DNA of 64,000 nucleotides from Pleodorina starrii (taxonomy: Eukaryota; Chlorophyta; Chlorophyceae; Chlamydomonadales; Volvocaceae). Location of the stretch: assembly GCA_030267565.1 (NCBI GenBank), contig BRXU01000005.1, positions 3,413,501 to 3,477,500 of the forward strand, written 5' to 3'. A program made the translations under genes and the position numbers. Under the pieces are notes generated by a model. The model was not told where the DNA came from. It made no database searches and was given only the letters and a program-made list of their open reading frames with translations. Shown here one piece after another: positions 25,001-38,057 of this stretch (the stretch's first letter is position 1; every line of letters starts with the position of its first letter).

Positions 25001-28000
25001 CGATGGTCCCCGCCTGGTTCCTTGGGTCCCCGCCTGCTTGGGTCCCCGGCTCTTGTCAGCCCGCTGCTGGCTGCTGCTGCTGCTGCTGGTGATGGAGGCA
25101 GAGCCTCTAGAGAACACCCTCACCGCCTCTGCGTTCAGCCTCTTCGTTGCCTTTCCGCTGGTGCAGGGACCGGGAGCTGATGCAGCTGCTGCACGACCGG
25201 GGCCTGGAGCTGCTGCGGAGGAGCGAGCAGGCGCGGGCGGAGTGGGAGGAGGCACAGCGGGAGAAGCGGCGCGCGGCGGAGGCAGCGGAGGCGGAGGCGG
25301 CGGAGACGGAGGCAGCGGTGGAAGCGGAGAGGGGGGTGGCGGCGGAGGCAGCGGCCGGGGCGGCAGAGGGAGAGGCGGCAACGGAGGCGGCGGTGGCCGG
25401 GGAGGAAGGGGCGGCGGCGACGGAGGAGGGGGAGAATGGGGCCGCGGAGGCGGCGCGAGCAGAAGCGGCAACTGAGGCGGCAGGGGCGGAGGTAGTGGGG
25501 GCCGGCGAAGCCGCAGACGCAGGCGCGGAGGAGGAAAAGGAGCCGCGGCCGGGGATGGATGGGGAGGCGGGGGCGAGCGCAGCGGTGGGGGATGACGCCA
25601 GCCCGGCAGCAGTCAGCACCGATGCTGCCCAAGCCTCCGGCCCCGGCGGTGGCGGCCGCAGCCGCGCCGCCGGCCGCCGCGGCCGCGCCGCCGGCCGGGC
25701 CGCACATGTGTCGGCCGTGGGGCTGCGTGACCTGGTGTGCAGTTTTCTGTTGCCGCTGCACCACCTAGGTCAGCCGATCGATCCCGAGTACCTGCAGCTT
25801 ATGGAGGACATGCTAGAGAGAGCGCTGACGCCGCGGGCGCCGGCGCTGGCGGCGCCTGCCGGCGGCGGCGGCGCCGCCGCTGCTGCTGCGACGGCGGCAG
25901 GGCCGGAAGAAGTCATTAACGCTGGGGACAGCGCTACGGAAGAGACACCGCCACCACAACAGCAGCAGGGGCAGCAGCAGGAGAGTGCGAGGACGGCTCC
26001 GAAACCGCCTGCCTGGCAGCCGCCGCCGAAGCTGTGGCTTCTGCGGGATGTCCTGGAGCTGTACAGCCTGGCGGGCGCGACGATGTCACCGACGCTGCTG
26101 CGGGGGGTGCGGGAGAGCTGCGGGGCGGCGGCGGCGGAGCTGCGCGCCGCCGCCGCCGCCGCCGCGGCGGCCACGGCCACGGCGCCGCGCCCGGCGCCGA
26201 CGGCATCACCGCCGGTGCCGGCTGCTGGCGGTGGCCGCAGCGGCGGGCGCGTCTCCCCGGTGGGCTGGGGCGAGGAGCAGCAGCGGGACCCGCGCGGCAG
26301 AGCCGCCGCCGCTCGGGGCCCCAAAATGCACAGGACCTGGGCCAGGGCATCGGGCTCCGCCGCCGCCGCCGCCACCCAGCCTGGCGGCTCCGCCGCCGCC
26401 GCCGCGCCCGAAGACGCGGCCGCCGACGGCGGCGGCGCACCTGGGCGGGAGTACGAGGTCCTGGCGGGCACTCTGGTTTCGGTTCTGTACCTCTTATCCC
26501 GCGTCGTACGGCGGAGCGGCGGCGGCGTGTTCTTCTCTGACGGCGGCGGCGGCAGTAGCAGCGACGCCGGAGGCGGCGCCGACGGTGGCGGCTGCAGCCC
26601 TGCTGAGCTGGTGTGGGCTCACGACGCGCTGGAGGCTGTGGCTCCCTGGTTGCACACGTTGTCGCCGCTGCAGCTGTCGGGGCTGCTGCGGACCACCGTG
26701 TGGCTGGGCGCGGCGCCCAGGCTCCTGCAACCACCACCGCCGCCGCCGCCGCTACCGCCGCTACCGCCGCCGGCGCCGCAGCACCTGCAGCAGCACCATC
26801 CACATTATCATCATCTTGTTCACCAGCAGCTGCAGCAGCACCACAACCAGCATCATCATCATCATCATCATCAGGACAATCGCCACCAGCAGCAAACCCG
26901 GCTGGCCTCCTGGAGCTGGGGCCAGCGGCCGAGCGGCGGCGGCGCCACCGTCACCGCCGCCGCCGTCGCCGTCGCTGGCCCCGTCACGCCACTGCCACGG
27001 CCCTTGTTACCACCGCCACAGCCACCGGCCCAGGAGCAGCAGCAGCAACACCAGCAGCAGCAACATCAGGCGCAGCAGCAGCAGCAGCCGAACCACCTTT
27101 ACCAGCAGCTGTTGCAGCAGCAGCTGCTGCTGCAGCCGTCGCGGTCATCCGAGCCTCAGGCCACGCCTTTCCTGCGCGCCTACCAGGTCGCCCTCTCCCG
27201 CGTCTTCTCGGAGCAGCCAACCGCGGGCTCGGCCACCATTGGCAACGTGGTCGAGGCGGCGGTGGGCCTCGCGGCGGCGGGCGCGGCGGGCTACGGCGGC
27301 ATGCCGCGCGAGGCGCGCGACGTGTACGGCATTCTGTTGTTTCGCGCCAACGCCGTGATGTCGTACCAGGCCAGCCAGCGCAACGGCTACCTGCCGCCGT
27401 ACGCGCTGAACCTGGTTCCGGCGCTGGCGCAGGCGGTGCGCGACGGCGGCTCGGCGGCGGCGGTGCCGGCCAAGCTGCTGGCTGCGAATTTGGCGCTGGG
27501 GGAGCGGCTGCTGCCGGGCTGGCATGCGGACGGGCTGGCGCAGCTGGCGGCAGCGATGGAAACCATGCGATGGGTGGGTTGATTTTGTGGGTTGGTGGGT
27601 TGACGTGGGTGGGTTGGTGGGAGGTTGGGTGGATTGGGACGGTGTGCCGAGAAGTGGGGTGCGGTGCGGTGCGGAGTCGGCCTGGCCTGGCTAGCGAGGC
27701 GTGCTGAGTGCCGGCGCGTGTTTGGGGTCTGTGCTTGGGCGGCGCAGCAGCGCAGCGGACGGGGACCCTGCCCACGTCACTGGCCTGCGCGCGGCTCCCC
27801 CCTCGGGGGCATCCTGAGTTCCTGACACACAACTCTCGGGAAGGGGCTGGGACCCCCGTCCCTTGGCCGGTTGCAGCCACTTCATCGTCCGGCCGGCCGT
27901 CGACCCCCTTCCCTCACCGCTGTCCCTCCCACGCCCTTGCAGGTCGCGCCGCCGGCGGGCTGGGTCGACAGCCTGTACCAGGCGCTGTCGCGGCGGCTGC

Positions 28001-31000
28001 ACGCCCGCCCGGCAGCGGCCGCAGCAGCGGACCCGGCGGCGGCCCCGGCAGCGGCGGCGGAGCCGGCGGCGGCGGACGAGCCGAAAGCTGCGACGGACGG
28101 GTCCGCTGCCACGCCGCCGCCGCCGCCGGGGGCACTGCCGCTGGAGTCGTCGCAACGGCCGACCGCCGCCAGCACGGTGTTCCCGCCGCCGCCGCAGCCC
28201 GACCGCCTGTCCCCCGCCTCCCTCTTGACGCTGCTGCGCACCGCCAGGCACCTCGCCGCCGCCGCCCACTCCGCTCCCCCTGCTGCTGTAGCTGCTGCAG
28301 CCAGTGCTGCGGCGGCCACACTTTCCCGCGCGATGAGTGCGGCCACAGAGTCCGCGTCATCGCCGGCGACGGTGACAGCGGCAGAGACGGCGGCGGAGGC
28401 GGCGCGTGATGTGACGCCGTTGCCGCCGCCGCCGTGCGGTGTGATGCCGGAGCCGTTGGCGACGGCCCTGGCGGAGCGGTTAGGCCTGATGCTGGCGGAA
28501 GGCGGAGGGTTGTACGACGACGACCTGACGGAGCTCGCGGCGCTGTGCCGGCGGAGCGAGCCGCTGCCGTCGACGTCGGCGTCGCCCTCTTTGCCGTCGC
28601 CGCCGCCGCCGCCGGAGCGACCACACGCCACCGCCGACGGCAGCGCCAGCGCCAGCGGCGGCGATGGTGGCGGCGGCGTGTGGGTGGAGGGGCCTCGAGG
28701 CCCTGGCGGGGCGGCGGCGGGCGGCGGCAGCCAGGCGCTGCTGCTTCTAGACTTGCTGGCGACGGGGGCGGCGCCGGCGGAGCGTGCGCCGTCGGCCGCG
28801 GGTCCCTCTCTGAAGCCGTCCCAACAGCCTCAGCTCGAGCACCCGCGTCACAAGGCTGCCGATGCAGCGGCGCCAGCCGCGAGCACCGCCGCCGTCGCGG
28901 CTGATGCTCCTGCCGCCGCCGCCGCGCGGGAACCCCGCATCAGTGACGGCGGCGGCGGCGGCGCCGCCGCCGCCGTGGCGGAGGCGCGCACACGCGACAT
29001 CGTACTGAATGCCCTGGAGCGGGCATTGGCGCTACAGCTGCGGCGGGATTGCCCGGCGGTGGCGGTGCGCGGGGTGGCGGCGCTGACGCGCAGCCTGGAG
29101 CGGGCGCTGGGGCGGCCGCCCGGGGAGGTCTGGCAGGCGGCCGTCGGCGCGCACCTGCAGGACCGCTGCGGCGCCGCGATGGCGGAGGTGCGGCGGCGAC
29201 AGGCGACGGCGGCGACGGCGCCGGCGACGGCGGGGGGCAAGCTGCCGCGGGCGGCACTGCACGACGCCGCAGTCGCCGTCGTCCAGGCCGCCAATGAGCT
29301 GTTGGACTTCCGTAAAGAGGCGGCGGCGGCGGCGGCGGTGGGGGCGAATGCAACGGCGGCGGCGGGCGCGGCATGCGACGGCGACGGCGGCTCGGCGCTG
29401 GAGCCCGGCTGGTGGCGTGAGGTGTCGTACAGCGCTGCGGTCTGCGTGGACCACTGTCTTCGACGCCGCGCCAAGGAGGCGGCAGCGACTGCGCGCGCGT
29501 CGGCGCAGCGGCGAGGGCGACGGTTGAAACCGGATCCGGTCCCGGATCCAGAACCTGATCCTGTTCCGGATCTGCATCTGGATCCTGAGCAGCAGCTGGC
29601 GGAGGTGCTGGATGAGCTGATCCGGTACTCGCAGCACCTGGGCCGTTGGCTGGGGGCCAACCGGCAAAGCGGTGGTGCGTCGCTGCTGCCGCCGCCGCCG
29701 CCGCCACTGTCGCCGACGGCGGAATCGTCACCTGAGGCGGAAGTGTCGCCGGCGGCTGCATCGCCGCCGTCACTGTCGCCGGCGGCTGCATCGCCGCCGT
29801 CACTGTCGCCGGCGGCTGCATCGCCGCCGTCACTGTCGCCGGCGGCTGCATCGCCGCCGTCACTGTCGCCGGCGGCTGCATCGCCGCCGTCACTGTCGCC
29901 GGCGGCTGCATCGCCGCCGTCACTGTCGCCGGCGGCGGCATCGCCGCCGGAATCGTCGCCGGCGGCGGCCGCGGCAGCGGAGGTGCTGGCGGAGGCGCTT
30001 TCTGGTAGGGAGGAATCGGAATCCACGCAGCCGCCGCCCCCGGCTCCGCAGCAGCAGCAGCAGCAGCAGCAGCAGCGGCAGTCCGGCCTGCTCCAGCAGC
30101 ACCTCTACTTCCTCACCGGCCTCTTCAAGCTGCTGCTGCCGCTGCTCCGCCGCCAACCATCCGCGGTGCAGCACTCGGTGCAGCACACGGCCTCGCGGCT
30201 GCCCCGGCGGGCGGCGCGGTCCGAGCCGCGGGCACCACGGACATCGCCGTACAGCGGCGGCTGTACCTCCGCGGCGGCGGCTCCCGGTGCCGCTGGTGGC
30301 GGCGGCGACAGCGGCGGCGGCGGCGGCGGCGCGGTGCCTGTGTGCGTGACTGCCAGCCAGGTGGTTCGTTTGGCAGAGGTGTTGGCGTGCAGCCGCTTCA
30401 AGCCGCTGCTGTTCCCGTCGCTGGCGGGCTGGCCGGAGGCATACCTGGCCAACGTGAGTGGGTCCGGCGGGGAAGGGAGCGGAAGAAGGGGAGGGAGGGA
30501 GGGAGGAAAGGAGGGAGGGAGGAAGAGGGAAGGAGGGAGGGGCCAGTGGGGCTTGCTTGGGCCGCGCTTTCCGCCCCTCCCTCCCTCCCTCCTCGGCGAT
30601 AACCCTCTCCCCCTCTCTGCAAAGGGCTGTACCGCTCTATCAGCCCGACCCAGCCCTGCCGGGCCGATAAACCCAGCCCGACCCGACCCGACCCGACCCG
30701 GAGCCCATCGAGGGCCAGGCACGTGCGGGAGCTCACTCTTCCTCACAGGGACTGCGGACTGTCACTCCCGCAGAGCCACACCTGAACCCGCACTCTCACC
30801 CGGCCGCTGCGGTATCTTCTTTTTACCACCCGCAGCCCGCAGCCCGCATCCGCGCTCACTCCTGCCCTCCTGCCGCGCCCCCGTGCTCTGTGTGTTCGCC
30901 GTTGTCCTCGACGCAGTTGGAGCGGCAGGTGCCGCACCTGACGGGTGTGGACGCCTGCATGGCCGTGCGGGCGGTGTCCTGTCAGGGCTGGCGGGCGGGA

Positions 31001-32908
31001 GCCGCACTGATGGACGCACTGCTGGACCGGGTGATGCTGGTGAGAGAGGGGGGACGGGGGAGGGAAGGGGAGGAAAGGGGAGGATGGGGGAGGGGAGGAA
31101 GGAGTATGGCAGTCCGAAGTGGCAAGCTGGGCAGGGAAAACTGTGGAGGGGAGGGCAGGGGAGGGCAGGAGAGATGGATATGAGGAAGGTGGGTTGGGAT
31201 GGGATGGGATGGGGGGGAGATGGGATGGGATGGGGCAGAAGAGGGTTGCGGATAGCATGGAGTCAGAGGCAGGGGGGGCGGGCGGGCGTGCCCGGGCCGG
31301 GGCCCGGGCCGGGGGGGGAGGGTAGTTTGCACACGAAAAGGTCGGAGAGGCTCCACAGCGTCACCGGGGCCCCTCACACCCGCACCCACACCCACATCCG
31401 GCCTTATCTCTCCTTCCGCTCACTCGCTGCCGCCGCCACCACCGCCACCACCAACACCCGCCGCGGCCTGGCTTTTGCTTCCCCTTCCGCCGCCACGCAG
31501 GCGGACGGCGGCCTGCCGGGCATGCAGAGCGCCTACGGCCCTGCGTCGCTGGTGCAGCTGCTGTCCTGGCTGGCCTTCGCGCGCTTCCTGCCCGCGGACG
31601 ATTGGATGGAGGCACTGCTGCGACAGATGGACCCGCACCTGCTGGGGGCGGCGGCGGTAGCGAGCGACAGCGTTGGGGGCAGCGGCGGGGTCGGCGGGGT
31701 CGGCGGGGTCGGCGGTGGCGGTGGCAGTAGCAGCAACAGTAGCTGGCGCAGCGTTGGGAGCAGCGGCGGGAGCTGCGGCTGCGGCGGGGGGGTCGGCAGC
31801 GTGAGCAGTAAGGACGTGGGCTGTCGTAGCGAAGGTAGTCACAGGTGCAGCGATGGCAGTAGCCTTGGCAGCAGCAGTAGCAGCATCACAGGCATCATTG
31901 GCAGTAGCAGCAGCAGTAGCAATTGTAGCAGTAAGGACGGCATTGGTACAGCGGCAAACGGCAGCATGGGCGTGGGCAGCAGCAGCACCAGTAGCAATGG
32001 GATAGGTAGCAGTAGCAGTACTGCCTGTAGCATTAGCAGCAGCAGCAGTCTTCGCATGATCAGCAGGATGGCTTGCACCATTGACACCGATCGGGGCAGC
32101 GCGGCCGGCGACCAGCCCACACCAAGCGGCGGTGGTGGTGCCGCCGTATTCCCCACATCCTTGCAACACCACGACAACCAAACCCCCAGCGGCAGCATCA
32201 TTCGCACCAGCACCAACACCAACACCAGCACCAGTAACGACAGCGTCAGTGGGACTGACAGCACCCGCAGGCGCAACGGCAGCACCAGCACCAGCCCCAA
32301 CCGCAGCAGTACCACCACCACCACCACCACCACCACCAGCAGCGCTAACGGCAGCGGCAGCGGCCCAGCAGCCGCCGCCGCCTTTGGCCTGGGGGAGCTG
32401 TGTGTGCTGGGGAGCTCCCTGGCGGAGCTCCGCTACTGCCCCCCGCAGCCCTGGATGCGATCCGCGCTGACGGCGGCGGGGACCGCGGCGCTGGCGGCCT
32501 CGGCGGCGGCGGAGGGCCTGACCCTGCTCGACCCCCGGGAAGCCGCCGCCGCCGCACCCGCACCCGACGGCGGCGGCGGCGACGCCGCTGTGGGACCGCG
32601 ACGCCAACGGCCGCCGGAGGCGGGGCCGGCGCCGTCGGCGCCGTCGGCGCTGACTGTGGAGTCGTTGGGGGCTCACGTCGGCTCTACTCAGCTGGCGGCG
32701 CAACTGGCGGCGCTGCTGTGGAGGTGGGCCGCCGTGGCGTCGATGGCGCCTGGCGGCGGCGGCGGCGGCGCCGCCACTGACGCGGAGGCCTTCGCCGGTC
32801 GGATGGCGGCGGCGACGGCGCCGTTGCTGTGCAAGATGGGCCCGTTGGAGGTGGTGAGGTGCGCCGAGGGGATGGCGGCTCTGCAGCAGCTCATGACGCG
32901 GCGACGCG

Positions 32909-32939
<31 letters not shown>

Positions 32940-35900
32940 CGGCGGTGGCGGCCGGAGGGCCGCCGATCCCGTCGCGCGCGTGGCGGCCGACGGCGAGGCC
33001 GAGCGAGGCGCCGCCGCCGCCGCCGCCGCCGCAGCCGCGGCGGCGCAGCGAGCCGAGATGCTGGCGCGCTCCATGTCCCTCGCCGCCGGCGATGGACAGG
33101 AACGTGCGGAGCCGTGGGACGACGCCGGCGGCGCTGGCGCCGCCGCAGCCGCCGCCGCCGCCGGCGGCGGCGGCCACGGCCACCTGGACCTGCGGCCCTG
33201 GTGGCAGGAGCTTGAGAGGGCGAGCACCAACTCGCTGCTCACTCGCCCGCCCCAGCCTGTCGCGCAATCCCCGAACCCCCCCATCCCATCGCAGCAGCAG
33301 CAGGTGCAGCGGTGGGGGGATCAGGGGGTGCAGCGGAAGCCGCAGCAGGCGCAGCACGCAGCAGCTCCGCAGCCCACACCCCAACAGCTCAAGCCGTACA
33401 ATCTTTCCGTGACGCTGCGCTGCATGGCCGCCGCCGGCCACGTGCCGTCGTGGACCTGGCTGCAGCGCTACTGCCAGCACACCCAGCCGCTACTGCCGTC
33501 GTACAAGGCCCAGGATCTGGCGGTGTCTCTGTGGGCCTTTGCCCACATGCGCCTCTCCCTGGCCCCCCGCCCCGCCACCGCCACCGCCACCACCGCACGA
33601 CCAGCCGCCACCGCAGCTGCTGCATCCCACCAGTTCGCACTCGGGTCGAAAGGCCTTCGCGCTGGCGCGTGGACGAACGCAGGCGGCGTTCCACACCGCG
33701 GCAGCGGCAGCGGCGAGCTGACGGCGGCGGCGGCGGTTGGGGAGCGGCCGCCGGTGGCGGCGCCGCCGGCGCTCGGGAAGTGGGTGGAGGCGGCGGTGGC
33801 GGCGCTGCCGCCGCTGCTGCGCCACTGCTCTAGCGCCGACCTGCAAAACGTGACCTGGGCGCTCGTGGTGCTGGACTTCCCGCCGCCCGCCGGCTGGCTG
33901 CGCCAGTACGAGCAGGCGACGCAGCCGCGGCTGCCGTACCTCAGCGGCGCGGCGCTGTTGTACGGCATCTGGGCGTGCGGCAAGTTCGGCCACGCGCCGT
34001 CGGGGTCGTACATGGAGGCGGCGCTGGAGGTGCGGCGGAGGCTGGGGGCAGCGGGGGCAACGGGGGCAGCGGGCGTGGGGGCGGAAGGGCTGCAGTTGCT
34101 GCGGTGGCGTCGGTCGGGGATGAACACTAGAACCGCGGTTGCGTCTGTCAGGGGGGAGGGAGGCAGGCAGCGTCGGTGCGTTCCTGCGCAAGCCACCAAG
34201 CCGTCCCAATCAACCAGCGAGACGCACCCGCCTCCCGCGCCGTTTCCCCCGCTTCTCCCTACGCCCCCCCCTTACCTTCCCCCCACGCCTCCCTGCCTCT
34301 TCTCCTCCCCGCTGCAGGCCCTCCGACCCGGCCTGCTGGGCCATGCTGCGCTGCCGCCGCCCCTCTCAGGACACTCGCCCCCACCGCCGCCCGTCGCCTC
34401 GCCCACATCCTCAACCTCAACCTTCGCAACCGCAACCGCAGCACGGTCCGCAGGAGCTGTCGCCGGCGGCGCTGCTGCTGCCGCCGCTGCCGCGGTCACC
34501 GCTGCCGCTGCGTCCTCTCCGCCCGTCGGCGGCGGCGTGTGTGAGCTGCTGGACGGTCAGTCTCTGGCGCTGCTGCTGCACAGCCTGAGCCAGCTGGATT
34601 ACTTGCCCAGCGACGGTTGGCTGGGGGAGTACATGGCGGTGAGGGAGGGAGGAGGGAGGGGGCTGGGGGGTGGAGTGGGTGTGGTATGAAGGAGGTGAAG
34701 TCGCAGCGGATGGGACGGAGGCGACGCGGGCGAGAGCCCCAGACCCTGGGGTGGGGCGGAATGGGGGTGGGGGTGGGGGGCTGTCCGTCCGTGCGGTGTC
34801 CAGGTGGGTGCCTATGTGGGTGCAGCAGGCGGATGGGGATGCTGTGGATGGGCGGATGGATGGGCGGATGGATGGATGCGGCAGTCGTCGCGGCCCCCCC
34901 GGCCCCCGCTACACCAACAGAAAGCCCGGTCGCCGCTGCTCCGCCTGAAACGTGACCGCGTGTGTGACAACACCCCTCCTTCCTTCCTTCCTTCCTTCCT
35001 TCCAGCCTTCCCGTGCGCGCGCGTTTGTTTGCCACCTCCTCGAACTGCCGCGCCACCTACGCGCAATACAACAAACCGCCGCCTTCGCGCAATCCAAACG
35101 CTCCCTCCCTCCGCTGCGATATCATGTTATGTATCTTGTTTTATTATCATCCTCCTCCCCCCCCCCCCCAATCGCTGCGTGCAGGCGGTGCTTCGTGCGC
35201 TGCCGGGCATGAGCGCCCGGGGACTGGCCATCACGCTGAGGGCGATGGCCACGCTGCAGGTAGGCAGGAAGGAGGGTGGGAGGGAGGAGGGAGGGAGGCA
35301 GCTGCGTGTGTCCACGGGACACGCTCACACGTACGGTACATACACACGTGCGTGCACACACACGTAGTGCGCTGCAGGCGCACCGCACAGGGGCAAAGAA
35401 GACGCGAAGCGCGGGCGAAGGAACGGGGCGCGGGGCGTGGGGCCTGACGGGCAGAGCCTGGGGCGGAGCGCGGGCTTTGCTAGGGAGGGAGGGAGGGTGG
35501 GAGGAAGGAAGGAGGGGATTTACGGCGCCAGCATCACAGGATGCGGCTGGGGCTGTCTCCACGTCTTTACAGAGCAGGAAGCGGGAACAGGATCACGCGG
35601 TGGGAGCGCAAGCGCCACGCACGATGCGACGCGCGGGCGGGGAAGGCGCGGGCGGCGTCGATGAAGCAGCTTGCGTAGTCGCAGGAGGTTTCTTTGGCTG
35701 CTTTTGCCCAAGACAGACAGATAAGAACTGAATCGCGGCTGGAGCAGGTCCGAGGCCAAGGGGGGGGCCTGCGAGGGGGGAAGGTCCGACAAACCCCCGG
35801 TGACTGCCCCGGCGGTCAGCAAGCGACCACCCAAGGCCCTACAGAGGCCCTACAGAGGCGCCCACCAGGCCGAGCACCCCCCCCCGCCCCCCACCGCTCC

Positions 35901-37149
35901 GAGTCTGGAGCCCAGCCGAGTCCACAATGCCTGCCACCTGGACCCCCCCTGGACCCCACTTTGACACCGGTGAACGAAAGAAGTACACTCTTGAGCGAAC
36001 TCTCGCCGGCAGCCCATACGGCCTTCCGCCCTCCCACCCTCACTCCCTCATACCCGTCCGCCCCCTCCCACCTCCCACCCTCCCGCTACATCGAACCCGA
36101 AACCCACCCCCATCCCCCCCACCCTGACTACTGCTTCGGCTGTGCTCTCTTCTTTACTACCTCCCACCCCTCCCTCCGCGCAGGTTTGCCCCACGCCCCT
36201 GTGGCTAGACGCCGTGCTGGCCGCCGCTGCGGCTCGGCTGCCGCAGTTCAGCGAGCAGCAGCTGGAGAGCCTCCTGTCGGCGCTCGTGGACCTGGCGGCC
36301 GTGCGGCCCGCGCTGCTGCTGGCGCTGCCGCCGCCGCCGCCACCCGGCGGAGGGCCCTCCCGCCTGCGGCCCTTCCTGTGGGACTGCCTGGCGTGCGCCC
36401 CCAACAACCGCAAGGTGGCCGCCTACTACCGACTGCTGGCGTCACACGCAGACAACGCGACGCCGGTGGCGGCAGCGGAGGCGGCGCCGGCGGCGGCAGT
36501 GGCGCTAGGGGTGGGCGTGGAGCCGGCGGCGGCGCCGCCGCCGCCAGCGCACTTGCCGCGTGCGGGAGCGGCGGCAGCCGCAGACGGGCCTGCGTCAGCG
36601 CCGACGCCCGCGTTGATGCCAGGCGGCGCCGCCGCCGCCGCTTCGGCGAGCGGCCCGGTGTTGGGCTCGGTGCTCGGTCCCTTCGCCGCCGCAGCAGCGC
36701 CTGTGGCCAAGGGCAGCGCAGGGCTGCATACCCTCAACCCCACCCCCAACCCCACCACGGAAGCACCAACGGCTCGCGGCACGACGCAGCAGCGGGGCCT
36801 GCAGCGAGCATCGACGCCGCCAGCGGCGCTCCTCCGAGCGGGTCCCAGAGCTGCGACGGCGGTGCGGGCACGCGCGCAAGAGGGCGCAGCCGAGAGAGGC
36901 AATCCGCGAGGAGGACCGGGGGGAGCGGGGGGAAGGGGTCAGGGAGGCCGGCAGGGGCAGGTCGCGCGGCCGCGGCGGGGCAAAGCGGCTGGGGCTTCGC
37001 GTGAGGGGACGGTCGACGGTCCGTCGGGAGCAGCAGCGCCGAGCGCTGGAGAGGCGGCAGCTGCGGCAACGGTGGCGGCTGCAGCGGTGGCGGAGCTTCT
37101 GCCGGCTGATGGCGGCACACATGCCGCAGCATCGGGCCAGTCGTCTTGA
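22048..37149 (+). CDS. Giant OPR-like helical-repeat protein, probable organelle RNA factor
   Basis: Ten exons, all phases matching: 22048-23417, 23687-23819, 24561-24730, 25167-27573, 27943-30453, 30917-31039, 31501-34029, 34318-34638, 35185-35259, 36184-37149; 3534 residues. The start ATG follows an in-frame TGA 15 bases upstream. The Ser/Ala-rich N-terminus with Arg (RGRGQRHAAFRH) could be a transit peptide. Helical units with a P-x-x-W or PP-x-x-W turn recur, several spanning exon joints: VAPPAGWVDSL, FLPADDWMEALL, RYCPPQPWMRSAL, VPSWTWLQRY, FPPPAGWLRQYE, YLPSDGWLGEYM, CPTPLWLDAVL. Preceding segments such as LAVSLWAFAHMRL and LLYGIWACGKFGH match the 'LWALA-L' helix of octotricopeptide (OPR) repeats, which bind organellar RNA. 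About half the length is low-complexity Ala/Gly/Gln/Ser insertion. No RAP domain is visible. OPR assignment is likely but unproven. Confidence 0.72.
26780..27135 (+). other. His- and Gln-rich coding tract
   Basis: Within exon 4 of the OPR-like gene, CAT/CAC and CAG runs encode His-rich and Gln-rich stretches. The frame is the same as the helical segments on either side (HAFLRAYQVALSRVF-type sequence follows), so it is a coding insertion rather than an intron. Confidence 0.7.
29761..29940 (+). repeat. Coding minisatellite, six 30-bp units (SPPSLSPAAA)
   Basis: Six consecutive 30-base units; five are identical and the sixth differs by one base (CTGCA to CGGCA). Each encodes the ten residues SPPSLSPAAA in the OPR-like protein. 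The unit length is a multiple of three, so copy changes keep the frame. Confidence 0.95.
30801..30828 (+). repeat. Module M3 in OPR-like gene intron
   Basis: CGGCCGCTGCGGTATCTTCT followed by TTTTACC. Two more M3 copies lie in the intron at 34639-35184: 34684-34729 (minus) and 35105-35140 (plus). Confidence 0.7.
31501..36420 (+). other. Main OPR-like repeat region
   Basis: This region, residues about 2239-3290 of the giant protein, has the densest P-x-x-W helical units (around 31576-31622, 32431-32470, 33437-33500, 33875-33990, 34597-34636, 35227-36220). It is interrupted by Ser/Asn/Gly runs (31660-32340) and poly-Gly/Ala runs (32560-33180). An isolated unit also occurs at the exon 4/5 joint (27565-27975). 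Confidence 0.55.
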
Positions 37150-38057
37150 AGACAAAAGCTTGGGGGTTTGTGGACGCCGTGCGTCTGTGTCGTGCGTGGC
37201 TGCTGTATCCGCCGAGGGAAGAGGTTTGACTCACAGCATGGTCAACGCTCTTCCGGGGCTGGATAGGAAAAGGCAAGGGCACGCCCGAGGAGTGTAGACA
37301 AGGGCTTAAGGCACAGATTGGGGGAAGCGGGGGAGGTGGGGAGCTCCCAAGAGCTGTAGGGAGAGGCATCACGGACACAGCCGGGGGTTTATTCAGGGGC
37401 GAGGTCGGGGCGGGGCAGTGGTGACATGCTTGTGGGTAACGGATGAAGACAGTGTTGGCGAGCGACAGGAATGCGGGAGGGTGAGGGTATTAGGACTGGA
37501 GCTCGAGGAAACTCGTGTTGGGTGGGGGAGGAGGGGAGGGCAAATGTGGACCGAGTAGCACAGTTTGCAGCTTTTACTTGTAGAAGCTCCGGAGTGGCAT
37601 AGTGTAGCAAGCGCCATGCCGTTTTGGCGTTCGACGCTGCTGTGCGACGGAACGAAGATGCCGGGACCCATGCGGCGTGCAGGTGGTATCTGCCTGCCTC
37701 TCAAGTGATTCAATTCAATCGCGTTCATATCCATTCCTGAAATTCGATCTAAGGTCAAGCTTTTACTAACAAAATGGTATCGCTGGCTTTTACTTCTACT
37801 CTATGCACTCCAACAGTTGGAGAGCAGCTAGAGCAGCTGTGATGCTGTGTACATACGCCTCAGTTCGGATATTTGTCATCATTGCCTGGATAAACGTTGA
37901 CCAGCCGATATCAGCAAGGCAAGTATTTAGCTCCTGAAGTCCGGAGTTGCTCCAGGGTGGCGGTTTTCCGTTTTCCAGCCCGCGCGTTAGTGCTTCGCTC
38001 CACACAGTCTCTGTCTCTTCCAGCCCGCGTGGCACCGTGTATTCTTAAACAGCAAAG
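37150..38057. other. Intergenic: 3' end of OPR-like gene and RPL4 promoter
   Basis: No gene seen. I found no TGTAA on the plus strand here, so the OPR-like polyadenylation site is not assigned. A pyrimidine-rich stretch at about 38006-38022 lies just before the RPL4 ATG and may be its transcription start or a 5' leader feature. Confidence 0.5.

Noticed and set aside
27871..34689. Single uninterrupted open frame of 2272 codons
   Set aside because: It runs through introns with clear GTGAGT/GTGAGA donors and AG acceptors (30454-30916, 31040-31500, 34030-34317). Exon 30917-31039 is in another frame. High GC removes stops by chance.
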